From an uncultured Spirochaetales bacterium (GTDB taxonomy: Bacteria > UBP6 > UBA1177), in the NCBI GenBank assembly GCA_902780365.1, contig CACZFE010000118.1, positions 1-9,396 on the forward strand: a DNA stretch of 9,396 bases. Direction: 5' to 3'. Each line of letters opens with the position of its first letter. Position 1 is the first letter of the stretch. A program made the translations under genes and the position numbers. Positions 1 to 6,577 of this stretch are shown here, piece after piece. The notes beneath the pieces are model-generated. The model ran no database searches and had not been told where the DNA came from. It saw only the letters and a list, made by a program, of their open reading frames with translations.

Positions 1-870
1 GATGTCATAAGAGAAATAATTAACAACGCTTTTGCACATAGAGATTACCGCAGAAACAGCGAAATAGTAATAAAAATGTATCCAACCAGATTAGATGTAA
101 TAAATGCTGGCGGCTTTCCACAAGGAGTCTCTTTGGATAATTTGCTGACAGTTCCAAGCACTCCACGCAACAGACTTATTGCAGACACTCTTTCCAAAAC
201 CGGAATTGTAGAACGTTCTGGACAAGGGATGGACAAAATTTTCCTTTATACACTAGCAGAAGGAAAACCCGCTCCAGATTATTCATATTCTGACGATTTT
301 ACAGTTACAGTGATCTTGTCAGCAATAGTTAAAGAACCTGGATTTGCATTGTTTGTGCAAAAAATTCAATCTGAATTGCCTGACAACGATAAATTGTCGG
401 TTTTTGACATCATGTTATTGTGTGAAATCAGGGATGGAGAACAGAAGATAGCAGACAAGAATATCGCAAAAAAATTAGAGGCAAAAAACTGTATTGAAAA
501 ACACGGAAAAACAAATGCCCAATACTATACGTTGCACAGGCATTATTATGAAATGTCTGGCAAAACATCGGAATATTCAATGTTGGCAGATTGGGACGCT
601 CAACAATTATTATCCGTATTGGTTCCATATCTTGAAAAATACGGTAAAGCTAAGAAATCAGATATTGTAAAAATTATTGGTAGCCATATTAGTGAAAAAC
701 AACTTCGCAATTTTCTTGAACAGCTTCGAGCAATGGATTATATCAAAACAGATGGTGAAAGAGGAAAAATGATTTATATGCTAGGCAATAAATATTGGGA
801 AGAAAATGAAATGATCACAAAAGCCTTAAACATTGGATTGAAAACATTAAAAAATAATGGCGAAATATAG
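1..870 (+). CDS. RecG-like / AlbA_2-type ATP-binding transcriptional regulator, C-terminal part (5' end cut by window)
   Basis: The frame is open from base 1, so the start lies outside the window; 289 residues are visible. The first residues (DVIREIINNAFAHRDYRRNS) match the N-box of the GHKL-like ATPase in 'ATP-binding / RecG C-terminal-related' proteins (Glu..Asn-Ala..His-Arg-Asp-Tyr). VINAGGFPQG near residues 33-42 and VERSGQGMDKIF at 70-81 match the following conserved Asn/Pro-Gly-Gly and Arg-x-Gly-x-Gly segments. The rest (about 110-289) is lysine-rich and probably folds as one or two winged helices (FDIMLLCEIRDGEQKIADKN; later SDIVKIIGSHISEKQLRNFL), typical of this family. Members usually begin with an AlbA_2/Schlafen-like domain, which would lie upstream. 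They are common in accessory DNA and are thought to be regulators or defence-associated, but the function of this one is unknown. The codons are much more AT-rich than in the neighbouring genes, suggesting transfer. Confidence 0.8.
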   Translation, partial: DVIREIINNAFAHRDYRRNSEIVIKMYPTRLDVINAGGFPQGVSLDNLLTVPSTPRNRLIADTLSKTGIVERSGQGMDKIFLYTLAEGKPAPDYSYSDDFTVTVILSAIVKEPGFALFVQKIQSELPDNDKLSVFDIMLLCEIRDGEQKIADKNIAKKLEAKNCIEKHGKTNAQYYTLHRHYYEMSGKTSEYSMLADWDAQQLLSVLVPYLEKYGKAKKSDIVKIIGSHISEKQLRNFLEQLRAMDYIKTDGERGKMIYMLGNKYWEENEMITKALNIGLKTLKNNGEI

Positions 871-1053
871 ATATTTGAATAAAGGGCGAATAAAAAGGCG
901 AATAGAAATCGTAAAAACAGTCTCTTATTCAATTTTTATCCAATAATTTTAGCCACATAAAAAGGGCAAATAAAAGCTAAAAAAATATTCTCAAACCGAA
1001 TCTCGATATCGCATTTCGCTTTTTTGCCCTTGCGCGGCTGACCATAAATAAAT
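871..1053. repeat. AT-rich intergenic region with short direct and inverted repeats
   Basis: No coding frame is credible here. AAAGGGCGAATAAAA (881-895) recurs as AAAGGGCAAATAAAA (961-975), and a related AAGGCGAATAG lies between at about 895-905. AAGGGCAAA at 962-970 is also the left arm of an inverted repeat whose right arm, TTTGCCCTT, is at 1023-1031. The arms extend imperfectly inwards (AAAGC at 973-977 against GCTTT at 1018-1022), leaving a loop of about 40 bases. The structure could end transcription from the upstream regulator, or mark the edge of an acquired segment. The repeats are seen directly; either role is inference. Confidence 0.4.
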
Positions 1054-1081
1054 TTGACAAAACAAACGAAAAATCTAAAGT
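1054..1081 (+). promoter_or_regulatory. Candidate sigma-70-type promoter of the lipoprotein gene
   Basis: A perfect TTGACA (1054-1059) is followed after 16 bases by TAAAGT (1076-1081), which matches TATAAT at 4 of 6 positions. It lies about 40 bases ahead of the lipoprotein start codon and is the best promoter match in this intergenic region. Confidence 0.45.
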
Positions 1082-1107
1082 TTTCGCGTATTTTTGGTTT
1101 ATTTACT

Positions 1108-1113
1108 AAGGAG
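1108..1113 (+). promoter_or_regulatory. Ribosome binding site fixing the lipoprotein start
   Basis: AAGGAG ends 7 bases before the ATG at 1121. It supports 1121 over an in-frame TTG at 1094, which would place the Shine-Dalgarno sequence inside the gene and spoil the signal peptide. Confidence 0.8.
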
Positions 1114-1120
1114 AATGATT

Positions 1121-3127
1121 ATGAAAAAATTTTCATGGTTTTTAACACTTGTTCTTGTCCTTTTCTTTGCCGTTTCATGCGGTGATTCAAAGAAAGAAGA
1201 AAAAGAAGAAGAACAGAACGACACCGACGAAATTTCCGACGATGATGCCGAACCTGCAGAAATCGACGATGAGACTGAAACCCCAGATGAAGAAGAGCCT
1301 GCAAAAGAATCCCTCAAATGCGAGGATTTCGCTGAAGGACTCAACGAAAATCTGATCGTCGGCGAAGGCAGTGACGAACTTGAGCGTTCTTTCTATCTGA
1401 GACTGCCGGAAAATGTCGATTCATTGGAAAAAGTTCCGGTAATTTTCCTCTATCACGGCTTCGGCGACACTGCCAAAAATTTTGAAAGATTCCTTTCGGG
1501 CTACGTAAACAACGAAACGATGCCGTTTATCCTTGTCGTTCCCGAATCGAGAAGCGACGTTTTCGCATTCGACAACATTCCGCCGAAAGGGATCGAATGG
1601 GATATGATGAACCTCAAGGACGGAAGCGCGGAAATCGACATGTTCGACGCAGTCCTTGCATGCCTTGAGAAAAAATGGAAAATCGACGAGAAACACATCC
1701 ACGTTTCGGGTTTCTCGGCAGGTGCGATAATCGCGAACAGCATCGGCGTTCAGAGACCTGATAAAGTCGCAAGCATCCTGTCATATTCCGGCGCATACTT
1801 CTCGGACAAAACAAGCCGCGACGCTCTCGGAGAGATCATGGGAATGAAAGTCGGCGACTTCTTCAGCTGGCCTGATTTTGCGGAAGAGCACAACAAATAT
1901 CCGCAGGTTTTCATTCACGGCAACAAAGAGGAAGACTCCTGGGGTTACAGCGGACTGTTCACGATATACTTCAACCAGATGGCACGCCTCGGAGCAGGCT
2001 ACCTCGCAGGAATGGGCCACGACGCGATCCTCTGCGACCACGGCAAAGGCCATGATGTTGCAGGTATCAGCGAGGACAGCGCAATAAAATTCTTCGCAGA
2101 CCATCCTTTCGGAACAGTTGCTTCGCCTTACAAAGACGCTCTTCCGGGAGAATTTGCCGAGATCTGCCACTTCTTCACAGAAGAGGATCTTGTTGAAGAA
2201 GAAGAACCCGAAGAACCGGAAACTCCTGACGGAGAACCGCTTACATGCGAAAATTTCAAGGAAGGTTACAACAAAAACCTGATGGTCGGCGAAGGCTCCG
2301 ATACGCTTGCAAGAAATTTTTATCTCCGTATGCCTTCAAACACCGAAGAAAAACTTCCGGTTGTTTTCTTCTACCATCCGTACAATGTTGAAGCAGCCGA
2401 CATCGACACAGTTCTTGCAGGAAATGTAAACAATGAAACGATGCCGTTTATCCTTGTCATTCCTGAAGCAAGAGGCGACAAATTCCAGCTCAGCATACCG
2501 CCGACAGGTCTTGACTGGGATATCGTAACACTGTCTGACGGAAACGCTGAAGCAGATATGTTTGACGCGATTCTGGAATGTCTCAAGACCAGAAATATGG
2601 TTGACGAAGAGCGCATCCACATTTCGGGATTTTCAGCAGGAGCAATAGCTGCTGACAGCATCGCCCTGATGAGATCAGATAAAGTTGCGAGTGTTCTCAC
2701 CTACTCAGGTGCATACTTCTCGAACTCTGCAAACCGTGAAGCACTCGGTACAGTCGAAATCAGCGAAGGAACCATGATCCCGATAGGCTCTTTCTTCACA
2801 TGGCCTGATTTTGAAGAAAACCACAACAAATACACCCAGATGTTCATGTTCGGCGATGCAGGAAGCGACACATGGAGCGTTGAAGACGGACTGATCAATT
2901 TCACTATCGATTTCAACGAAACGGCACAGAATGACGGAGACTATCTCCATGAAAACGGTCACAGTGCGATTCTCTGCAACCACGGCGGCGGTCACGATCC
3001 TCATACATCACAGAGCGACATCGACGCTCTTGTAAAATTTTTCTATGACCATCCGCTCGGCACGAATCCTTCGCCGTACAAAAACAAAATGCCTCAGGAA
3101 TTTTCCAACTGCGTTTTCAAAAAATAA
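1121..3127 (+). CDS. Lipoprotein with two tandem alpha/beta-hydrolase (PHB depolymerase/LpqC-like esterase) domains
   Basis: A 668-residue exported lipoprotein. Residues 1-19 are a hydrophobic signal peptide ending in the lipobox AVSC (lipidated Cys20). A strongly acidic Asp/Glu/Pro/Thr tether follows (about 21-65). Two homologous hydrolase domains come next, at about 67-355 and 376-664, joined by a second acidic, Pro-rich linker (about 354-373). Each contains the nucleophile elbow Gly-Phe-Ser-Ala-Gly (Ser199 and Ser505). Each also has a late His cluster (CDHGKGHD 305-312; CNHGGGHD 619-626) where PHB-depolymerase/feruloyl-esterase relatives keep their catalytic His. Candidate Asp residues are 272 and 583. 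Four Cys recur at matching places in both domains (67/181/305/349 and 376/487/619/664), so disulfides are possible. Domain 1 has the usual YHGFGD strand-turn, whereas domain 2 has YHPYNV and lacks the His-Gly oxyanion pair. The likely role is ester hydrolysis of an external polymer at the cell surface or in the periplasm; the substrate is unknown. Confidence 0.75.
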   Translation: MKKFSWFLTLVLVLFFAVSCGDSKKEEKEEEQNDTDEISDDDAEPAEIDDETETPDEEEPAKESLKCEDFAEGLNENLIVGEGSDELERSFYLRLPENVDSLEKVPVIFLYHGFGDTAKNFERFLSGYVNNETMPFILVVPESRSDVFAFDNIPPKGIEWDMMNLKDGSAEIDMFDAVLACLEKKWKIDEKHIHVSGFSAGAIIANSIGVQRPDKVASILSYSGAYFSDKTSRDALGEIMGMKVGDFFSWPDFAEEHNKYPQVFIHGNKEEDSWGYSGLFTIYFNQMARLGAGYLAGMGHDAILCDHGKGHDVAGISEDSAIKFFADHPFGTVASPYKDALPGEFAEICHFFTEEDLVEEEEPEEPETPDGEPLTCENFKEGYNKNLMVGEGSDTLARNFYLRMPSNTEEKLPVVFFYHPYNVEAADIDTVLAGNVNNETMPFILVIPEARGDKFQLSIPPTGLDWDIVTLSDGNAEADMFDAILECLKTRNMVDEERIHISGFSAGAIAADSIALMRSDKVASVLTYSGAYFSNSANREALGTVEISEGTMIPIGSFFTWPDFEENHNKYTQMFMFGDAGSDTWSVEDGLINFTIDFNETAQNDGDYLHENGHSAILCNHGGGHDPHTSQSDIDALVKFFYDHPLGTNPSPYKNKMPQEFSNCVFKK

Positions 3128-3144
3128 TTTCATGAAATAAAAAA

Positions 3145-3231
3145 TGGTGCCGGAGACCGGAATCGAACCGGTATGGGGTCGCCCCCGCTGGATTTTGAGT
3201 CCAGTGCGTCTACCTATTTCACCACTCCGGC
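3145..3231 (-). tRNA. tRNA-Leu (anticodon CAA)
   Basis: Read on the minus strand, the acceptor GCCGGAG (3231-3225) pairs with CTCCGGC, followed by an encoded ACCA end (3148-3145). The anticodon stem CTGGA/TCCAG encloses the loop CTCAAAA, giving anticodon CAA at 3197-3195, which reads the leucine codon UUG. The long variable arm GGGG-CGA-CCCC is diagnostic of a class II tRNA (Leu/Ser/Tyr). The T arm is ACCGG-TTCGATT-CCGGT. The 87-base length including CCA fits tRNA-Leu. It lies 17 bases past the lipoprotein stop, on the opposite strand. Confidence 0.96.
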
Positions 3232-3245
3232 AAAATTGACGCGAG

Positions 3246-3273
3246 ATACTACTCTCAAAAAGCTGAAAGTCAA
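3246..3273 (-). promoter_or_regulatory. Candidate promoter of tRNA-Leu
   Basis: On the minus strand TTGACT (3273-3268) is followed after 16 bases by TAGTAT (3251-3246), a 4-of-6 match to TATAAT. This would start transcription a few bases before the mature tRNA 5' end at 3231. A perfect 9-base inverted repeat (AAAATTGAC at 3232-3240, GTCAATTTT at 3269-3277) brackets the element and overlaps the -35. Confidence 0.45.
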
Positions 3274-3292
3274 TTTTAGATTGTCTATTGGT

Positions 3293-3400
3293 GCCGCCAT
3301 GTCGAAATATCGAATTGCCGCCATGTCGGAATGTCGAATTGCCGCCGTTCGATATATCGGAATATCGAATTTTCGAAATATCGACAAGAAAATTGGCGGC
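3293..3400. repeat. Short GC-box repeats and nested palindromes between adk and tRNA-Leu
   Basis: Two 24-base units, each beginning GCCGCCATGTCG and ending TCGAATT, lie head to tail (3293-3316, 3317-3340) and differ at only two positions. A third, diverged unit starts GCCGCCGTTCGA at 3341. The third unit opens an inverted structure: GCCGCC (3341-3346) faces GGCGGC (3395-3400). Several Tyr-free, self-complementary TCGATAT/ATATCGA blocks lie in between (for example the palindrome CGATATATCG, 3350-3359, and CGAAATATCGA, 3374-3384). The patch directly follows the adk stop, so it may act as a transcript end or 3' stabiliser, or be a REP-like or small non-autonomous element. There is no open frame of note. 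Confidence 0.6.
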
Positions 3401-3414
3401 AAAAAAATGACGGC

Positions 3415-3987
3415 TTAATGCAGGTTTTCTATGATCTCGACGATCTTTGTCTGGATGTCTTCGATCTTTCCGAAACCGTCTACGCTCTTGTAGAGACCGA
3501 GTTTTTTGTAGTGGTCTGCGATCGGAGCTGTTTTGCCGCGGTATTCTTCGAAACGCGCTTTAACAGTCTCGGGGTTGTCGTCGGAGCGGCCTTCGATCTC
3601 TGCTCTTTTGAGTATTCTTTTCGTTGATTCCTCTTCCGAAAGCAGGATCTCTACCATGCAGTCGAGCTTAAGACCGAGTTCTTTCAGCATATTGTCAAAA
3701 ATTTCAGCCTGTTTCAGCGTTCTCGGATAACCGTCGAAAAGGAATCCGTTGCCGCCGATATTCTTTTTGAGTTCGCTTTTGAACATGTCGGAAATTATCG
3801 CGTCGTCAAGAAGTTCGCCTCTGTCGATGATGGCTTTCGCCTTTTTGCCGAGCTCCGTTCCGCCGCGGATCTCCTGACGGATAAGCTCGCCTGTCGAAAT
3901 GTGGCAAAGGCTGAAATGTTCTTTAAGAAGCTGTGCCTGTGTTCCTTTTCCTGCTCCCGGAACTCCGAAAAGAGCGATGTTGATCAT
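3415..3987 (-). CDS. adk: Adenylate kinase
   Basis: This essential cytoplasmic enzyme interconverts ATP + AMP and 2 ADP, keeping the adenylate pools balanced. The 190-residue product has the P-loop GVPGAGKGT at 8-16, the AMP-binding region beginning STGELIR at 31-37, and the family signature FDGYPRT at 84-90. The lid is short (RILKRAEIEGRSDDN, 124-138) without the four-Cys zinc insert, so this is the short-lid form, as in about 185-195-residue bacterial enzymes. The closing segment YKSVDGFGKIEDI (166-178) is also typical. The ATG at 3987 is preceded by a strong AAGGAGG five bases upstream. It is transcribed divergently from mpg with about 125 bases between their start codons, and appears to be a single-gene unit. 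Confidence 0.97.
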   Translation of the reverse strand: MINIALFGVPGAGKGTQAQLLKEHFSLCHISTGELIRQEIRGGTELGKKAKAIIDRGELLDDAIISDMFKSELKKNIGGNGFLFDGYPRTLKQAEIFDNMLKELGLKLDCMVEILLSEEESTKRILKRAEIEGRSDDNPETVKARFEEYRGKTAPIADHYKKLGLYKSVDGFGKIEDIQTKIVEIIENLH

Positions 3988-4027
3988 TTTTTCCTCCTTA
4001 AAAAAAACAAAAAAATCAAAACGGGCG

Positions 4028-4033
4028 ACTATA
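4028..4033 (-). promoter_or_regulatory. Candidate -10 element for adk
   Basis: TATAGT on the minus strand, about 40 bases upstream of the adk ATG, matches the -10 consensus at 5 of 6 positions. No convincing -35 lies at the usual distance, so this is tentative. Confidence 0.3.
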
Positions 4034-4113
4034 CAACATAGAAAAAATTAGGAAATTTTTTTGCTTTGCCGTAAATTCCGGTGTCTTTAACGGTTTGTTT
4101 TAACGGAGTTTTC

Positions 4114-4707
4114 ATGCGTTTTCCACGCTCTTTTTTCATGAGAGACGCTCTCAGTGTCGCGGAAGATCTGCTCGGTCACTATCTCGTAAGGCAGACTGAG
4201 CGCGGCAGGATCGTCGCAAAAATAGTAGAGACCGAGGCCTACTGCGGAGTTACCGACAAAGGGTGCCACACTTTCGGCGGCAGACGAACCGAAAGGACCG
4301 AGGCGATGTTTCTGCCGGGCGGACACGCCTACATCTACATGATTTACGGGATGAACTTCTGCCTGAATGTCGTTTCGGCACCGAAAGACGATCCGCAGGC
4401 TGTCCTTATCCGCGCAGTCGAGCCGGTCAAAGGACTCGATCTGATCAGGTCGAACCGCAAAGGGATCGTCAAGGAAACCGACCTCACGAACGGTCCCGGC
4501 AAACTTGCGAAAGCGCTCCTTCTCGACAAAAGTCTCAACGGATGCGACCTTGTGAGCGGAAAAGAACTTTTTCTCGAAAAAAATCCGGACTTAGGTGATT
4601 TTTCCATAGTTTCGACTGCCCGCATAAACATCGACTACGCCGGAGAATTCAAGGACAAACCCTGGCGCAAATACATCGAAGGAAACAGATTCGTCTCCAA
4701 AGTTTAG
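4114..4707 (+). CDS. mpg: DNA-3-methyladenine glycosylase (AAG/MPG family)
   Basis: A monofunctional base-excision repair enzyme that flips out alkylated purines (3-methyladenine, 7-methylguanine, often hypoxanthine) and cuts the N-glycosidic bond. The 197-residue product has the family's motif series: LLGHYL (19-24); VETEAY (38-43), with the presumed general base Glu41 and intercalation-site neighbour Tyr43; His52 in CHTFGGRR; MFLPGGHAYIYMIYGMNFCL (65-84); VLIRAVEP (97-104); LTNGPGKLAKAL (124-135); and IDYAGEFKDKPWR (173-185). The ATG at 4114 is chosen over an upstream in-frame GTG at 4081 because CGGAG (4104-4108) sits five bases before it and the protein then begins at the usual FPRSFF. 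Its stop lies two bases from the stop of the convergent barrel gene P1, with no obvious terminator between them. Confidence 0.96.
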   Translation: MRFPRSFFMRDALSVAEDLLGHYLVRQTERGRIVAKIVETEAYCGVTDKGCHTFGGRRTERTEAMFLPGGHAYIYMIYGMNFCLNVVSAPKDDPQAVLIRAVEPVKGLDLIRSNRKGIVKETDLTNGPGKLAKALLLDKSLNGCDLVSGKELFLEKNPDLGDFSIVSTARINIDYAGEFKDKPWRKYIEGNRFVSKV

Positions 4708-4709
4708 GG

Positions 4710-5297
4710 TCAGAAACGGTAGCCTACTGCGACAGTCAGATCGGGATATTTACCGAGAAATCCGTCTAATCCGAGCTTCAACACCATCCCGTTTTTAAAA
4801 ACGAGATCGGTTCCGAATCCCCAAGCGGGCTTCAAAACCAAAAAATAATCGCTCCAATAATATTCATCGACCTCATCCTTATCGAAAAGCAGCAGAAGTC
4901 CGAGCGAAGCCCATACACTCACCGATTTCAAATGCGGCTGATTCTTCAAATCTATATCCACAACCGCATTTGCCTGCAAAGCCAGTTCAATGATGTTCCA
5001 CCAAAAAACAGTCATATATCTGAAATCAAAATCGAAACCCGTATAGAGATTCACTCCGCTGCTATCGAAACGCTTTAAAAGGAAATCAACATCCAAAGCG
5101 GCAGTCGTACGGAAAAGGGAAAAACCCGATCCGACTCCCAAAGCGGGCTGGATATAAAATTTTTGCGGGGCTTCTTCAGTTTCAGCCGCAGTTTCAGAAC
5201 CGCCGTTTTCAGCCGTTTTCACTTCATTTGATACAGATTCCGCCATGATGACACTGAAAAAGAGGAATATTATTAAAAATACCGTGATTTTTTTCAT
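4710..5297 (-). CDS. P1: small outer-membrane beta-barrel protein, paralogue 1 of 7
   Basis: A 195-residue secreted protein of unknown function. Residues 1-19 form a signal peptide with a predicted Ala|Glu cut (SVIMA|ESV). A short acidic stretch (about 20-45) has no Cys and no Glu-Pro repeat. A barrel of about 150 residues starts at KFYIQPALGVGSGFSLF. Eight alternating amphipathic segments can be drawn, as in OmpX/OmpA-sized barrels, and the C-terminus LTVAVGYRF has the alternating hydrophobics, Tyr at -3 and final Phe recognised by the BAM insertion machinery. The closest relative in the window is P5 (both share FR.T..LD.D.L and LKSV..W.S.G..L.F). It is the last gene of its operon: the start is 9 bases after the P2 stop, with AGAGGAG abutting that stop. 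The family assignment is by shape and paralogy only. Confidence 0.85.
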   Translation of the reverse strand: MKKITVFLIIFLFFSVIMAESVSNEVKTAENGGSETAAETEEAPQKFYIQPALGVGSGFSLFRTTAALDVDFLLKRFDSSGVNLYTGFDFDFRYMTVFWWNIIELALQANAVVDIDLKNQPHLKSVSVWASLGLLLLFDKDEVDEYYWSDYFLVLKPAWGFGTDLVFKNGMVLKLGLDGFLGKYPDLTVAVGYRF

Positions 5298-5306
5298 AAC
5301 ACTCCT

Positions 5307-5922
5307 CTAAAACCTGTATCCCAAAGCAATTATAAGACTCAGATACAATCCGCGGAGATTGTGTACGTCCTTTTCCCGCGGGACTCTGTCAAGCCCTATT
5401 TTTATCACCATGTTATTCACAAAAACAATGCTCAGACCGGTCCTCCATGCAACCGCAACATACCGTTCCGAAGAATCTCTCCATATCTCGAAACAGAAAT
5501 TCGCTCCGAGCGACATCCATAGACTCACATAATTCAGCCTGGGATCTTTTTGTTTGAAATCGAAAGTGATATTCGCCTGGAGCGGAATTTCCCAAAAATG
5601 CTCAGGTGCGAATACCGCTCCCAAATCGACACCGAGGTATATATTGTTTTTTCTTTTCGTTTCGGCGACAAGAAAATCGATATCCAAATTGAAGAGAGTA
5701 CCGAAAGCTATATTGCCTAATTCTATACCAAGAACCGGCTGGACATAGAAGAACTTACTTTTTTCCTTAGTTTCACGCTTTTTCCGGTTCCGGTTCCGGT
5801 TCCCTCTCTTCAAACAGCGTGACAGTGATATCGCCGAAATCGTATTCGCCCGTTTTCACTTCTTCCGCGATCAAAAAGCCGAAAAAAAGAAAAACTGTGA
5901 GAAACAAAGCGAATTTTTTCAT
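5307..5922 (-). CDS. P2: outer-membrane beta-barrel paralogue, frameshifted (chimeric N-terminus and barrel)
   Basis: The gene starts at the ATG at 5922, 9 bases after the P3 stop, with AGGTGA before it. The first frame gives a signal peptide (FGFLIA|EEV), the module GEYDFGDITVTLFEERE, Glu-Pro repeats, and then a TGA at 5775-5773 after 49 residues. The barrel (KFFYVQPVLGI onward to IALGYRF) continues in another frame, which stays open to the TAG at 5309-5307. Removing one base from the run of five A (minus strand, 5783-5779) rejoins the frames into a 204-residue product of normal family length. The N-terminal module resembles P4/P7 but the barrel resembles P3/P6. A TTG at 5813 could open the second frame, but that product would lack a signal peptide. 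This could be a pseudogene, a slippage-controlled gene or a sequence error. Confidence 0.75.
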
Positions 5923-5931
5923 AAAAATCAC

Positions 5932-6561
5932 CTAAAAGCGGTAACCAACGGCAATAACTGGCTCGGGCCAGATCCCTCTGAAGGAATCAAATCCGAATTT
6001 AAGAACGACATTGTTTTTAAACACCAGATCGAGTCCGAATCCATAGGCAGCCGTAAATTTCCATGAAGATTCCGTTATTTCTTTTTGTTTTTGGTTTATC
6101 CAGCGTGTTTCCTGCCACCACATAAGATTCGCTCCCCCGGAAAGCCAGAATGACACATAATCGACATGGCGTCTGTTCCGTTTGAAATCAAAAGAAATCT
6201 TTGCCTGAAAAGGAAAATCCAATCTGTTCTTATCTTCACCATCATTAGCAACATCCCCAATGGGAGAATATCTTAAACCTAAATTCAGTCCTAGATAAAT
6301 ATTGGGTCTCTGCTCTCTGCTGTAAACAAGAAAATCTAAACTCATATCAAGCACTGCACTGAGCAATATCGGAAGTCCTGTTTTTATTCCCAGTGAAGGC
6401 TCAAAATAGAAACAATCAGGCTTTTTTTCATCCTTTTCTTCACTACAGCCACAACTTTTTATCTGATTTCCGTGATTTTCCTTTGCTGTTTCGGAAGCCT
6501 CTTCAGCAACCATGGAGAAAATGAAAAAAAACAGAGCAAAAAAGATAAAAGTTTTTTTCAT
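5932..6561 (-). CDS. P3: small outer-membrane beta-barrel protein with Cys-Gly-Cys motif
   Basis: The 209-residue product has a signal peptide (MKKTFIFF...FSMVA|EEA), a charged periplasmic stretch with SCGCSEEKDEKKPD, and a barrel beginning CFYFEPSLGIKTGLPILLS and ending VIAVGYRF. The last residues fit the BAM signal (Tyr -3, Phe -1). The closest relative is P6, which shares the Cys/Glu/Lys stretch, FYF.P..G and P.Q.K.SF.FK. The barrel is rich in Trp (MWWQETRWINQ), probably in an outside loop. The ATG at 6561 is preferred: AGGAG at 6571-6567 lies five bases before it, while the adjacent ATG at 6564 is only two bases from it. The gene starts 16 bases after the P4 stop. Function unknown. Confidence 0.85.
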   Translation of the reverse strand: MKKTFIFFALFFFIFSMVAEEASETAKENHGNQIKSCGCSEEKDEKKPDCFYFEPSLGIKTGLPILLSAVLDMSLDFLVYSREQRPNIYLGLNLGLRYSPIGDVANDGEDKNRLDFPFQAKISFDFKRNRRHVDYVSFWLSGGANLMWWQETRWINQKQKEITESSWKFTAAYGFGLDLVFKNNVVLKFGFDSFRGIWPEPVIAVGYRF

Positions 6562-6566
6562 CATCA

Positions 6567-6571
6567 CTCCT
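6567..6571 (-). promoter_or_regulatory. Ribosome binding site deciding the P3 start
   Basis: AGGAG on the minus strand, five bases from the second of two adjacent ATG codons. It selects 6561 and rules out an upstream extension that would overlap the P4 coding end. Confidence 0.65.
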
Positions 6572-6577
6572 GTACAA

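Noticed and set aside
3127..3144. Terminator at ATTTCATGAAAT (3127-3138) with flanking A/T runs
   Set aside because: The palindrome is AT-rich and has no loop, so a stable intrinsic terminator hairpin is unlikely.
3293..3483. CRISPR-like array or small gene in the adk-tRNA interval (an ORF crosses the tRNA on the plus strand)
   Set aside because: The repeats are directly adjacent with no unique spacers and no cas genes; the ORF runs through the tRNA and into adk on the opposite strand.
5307..5813. Independent gene for the P2 barrel starting at TTG 5813
   Set aside because: It would begin with Arg/Asn/Lys repeats that are the wrong-frame reading of the Glu-Pro codons, with no signal peptide or ribosome site; a frameshifted longer gene explains both frames.
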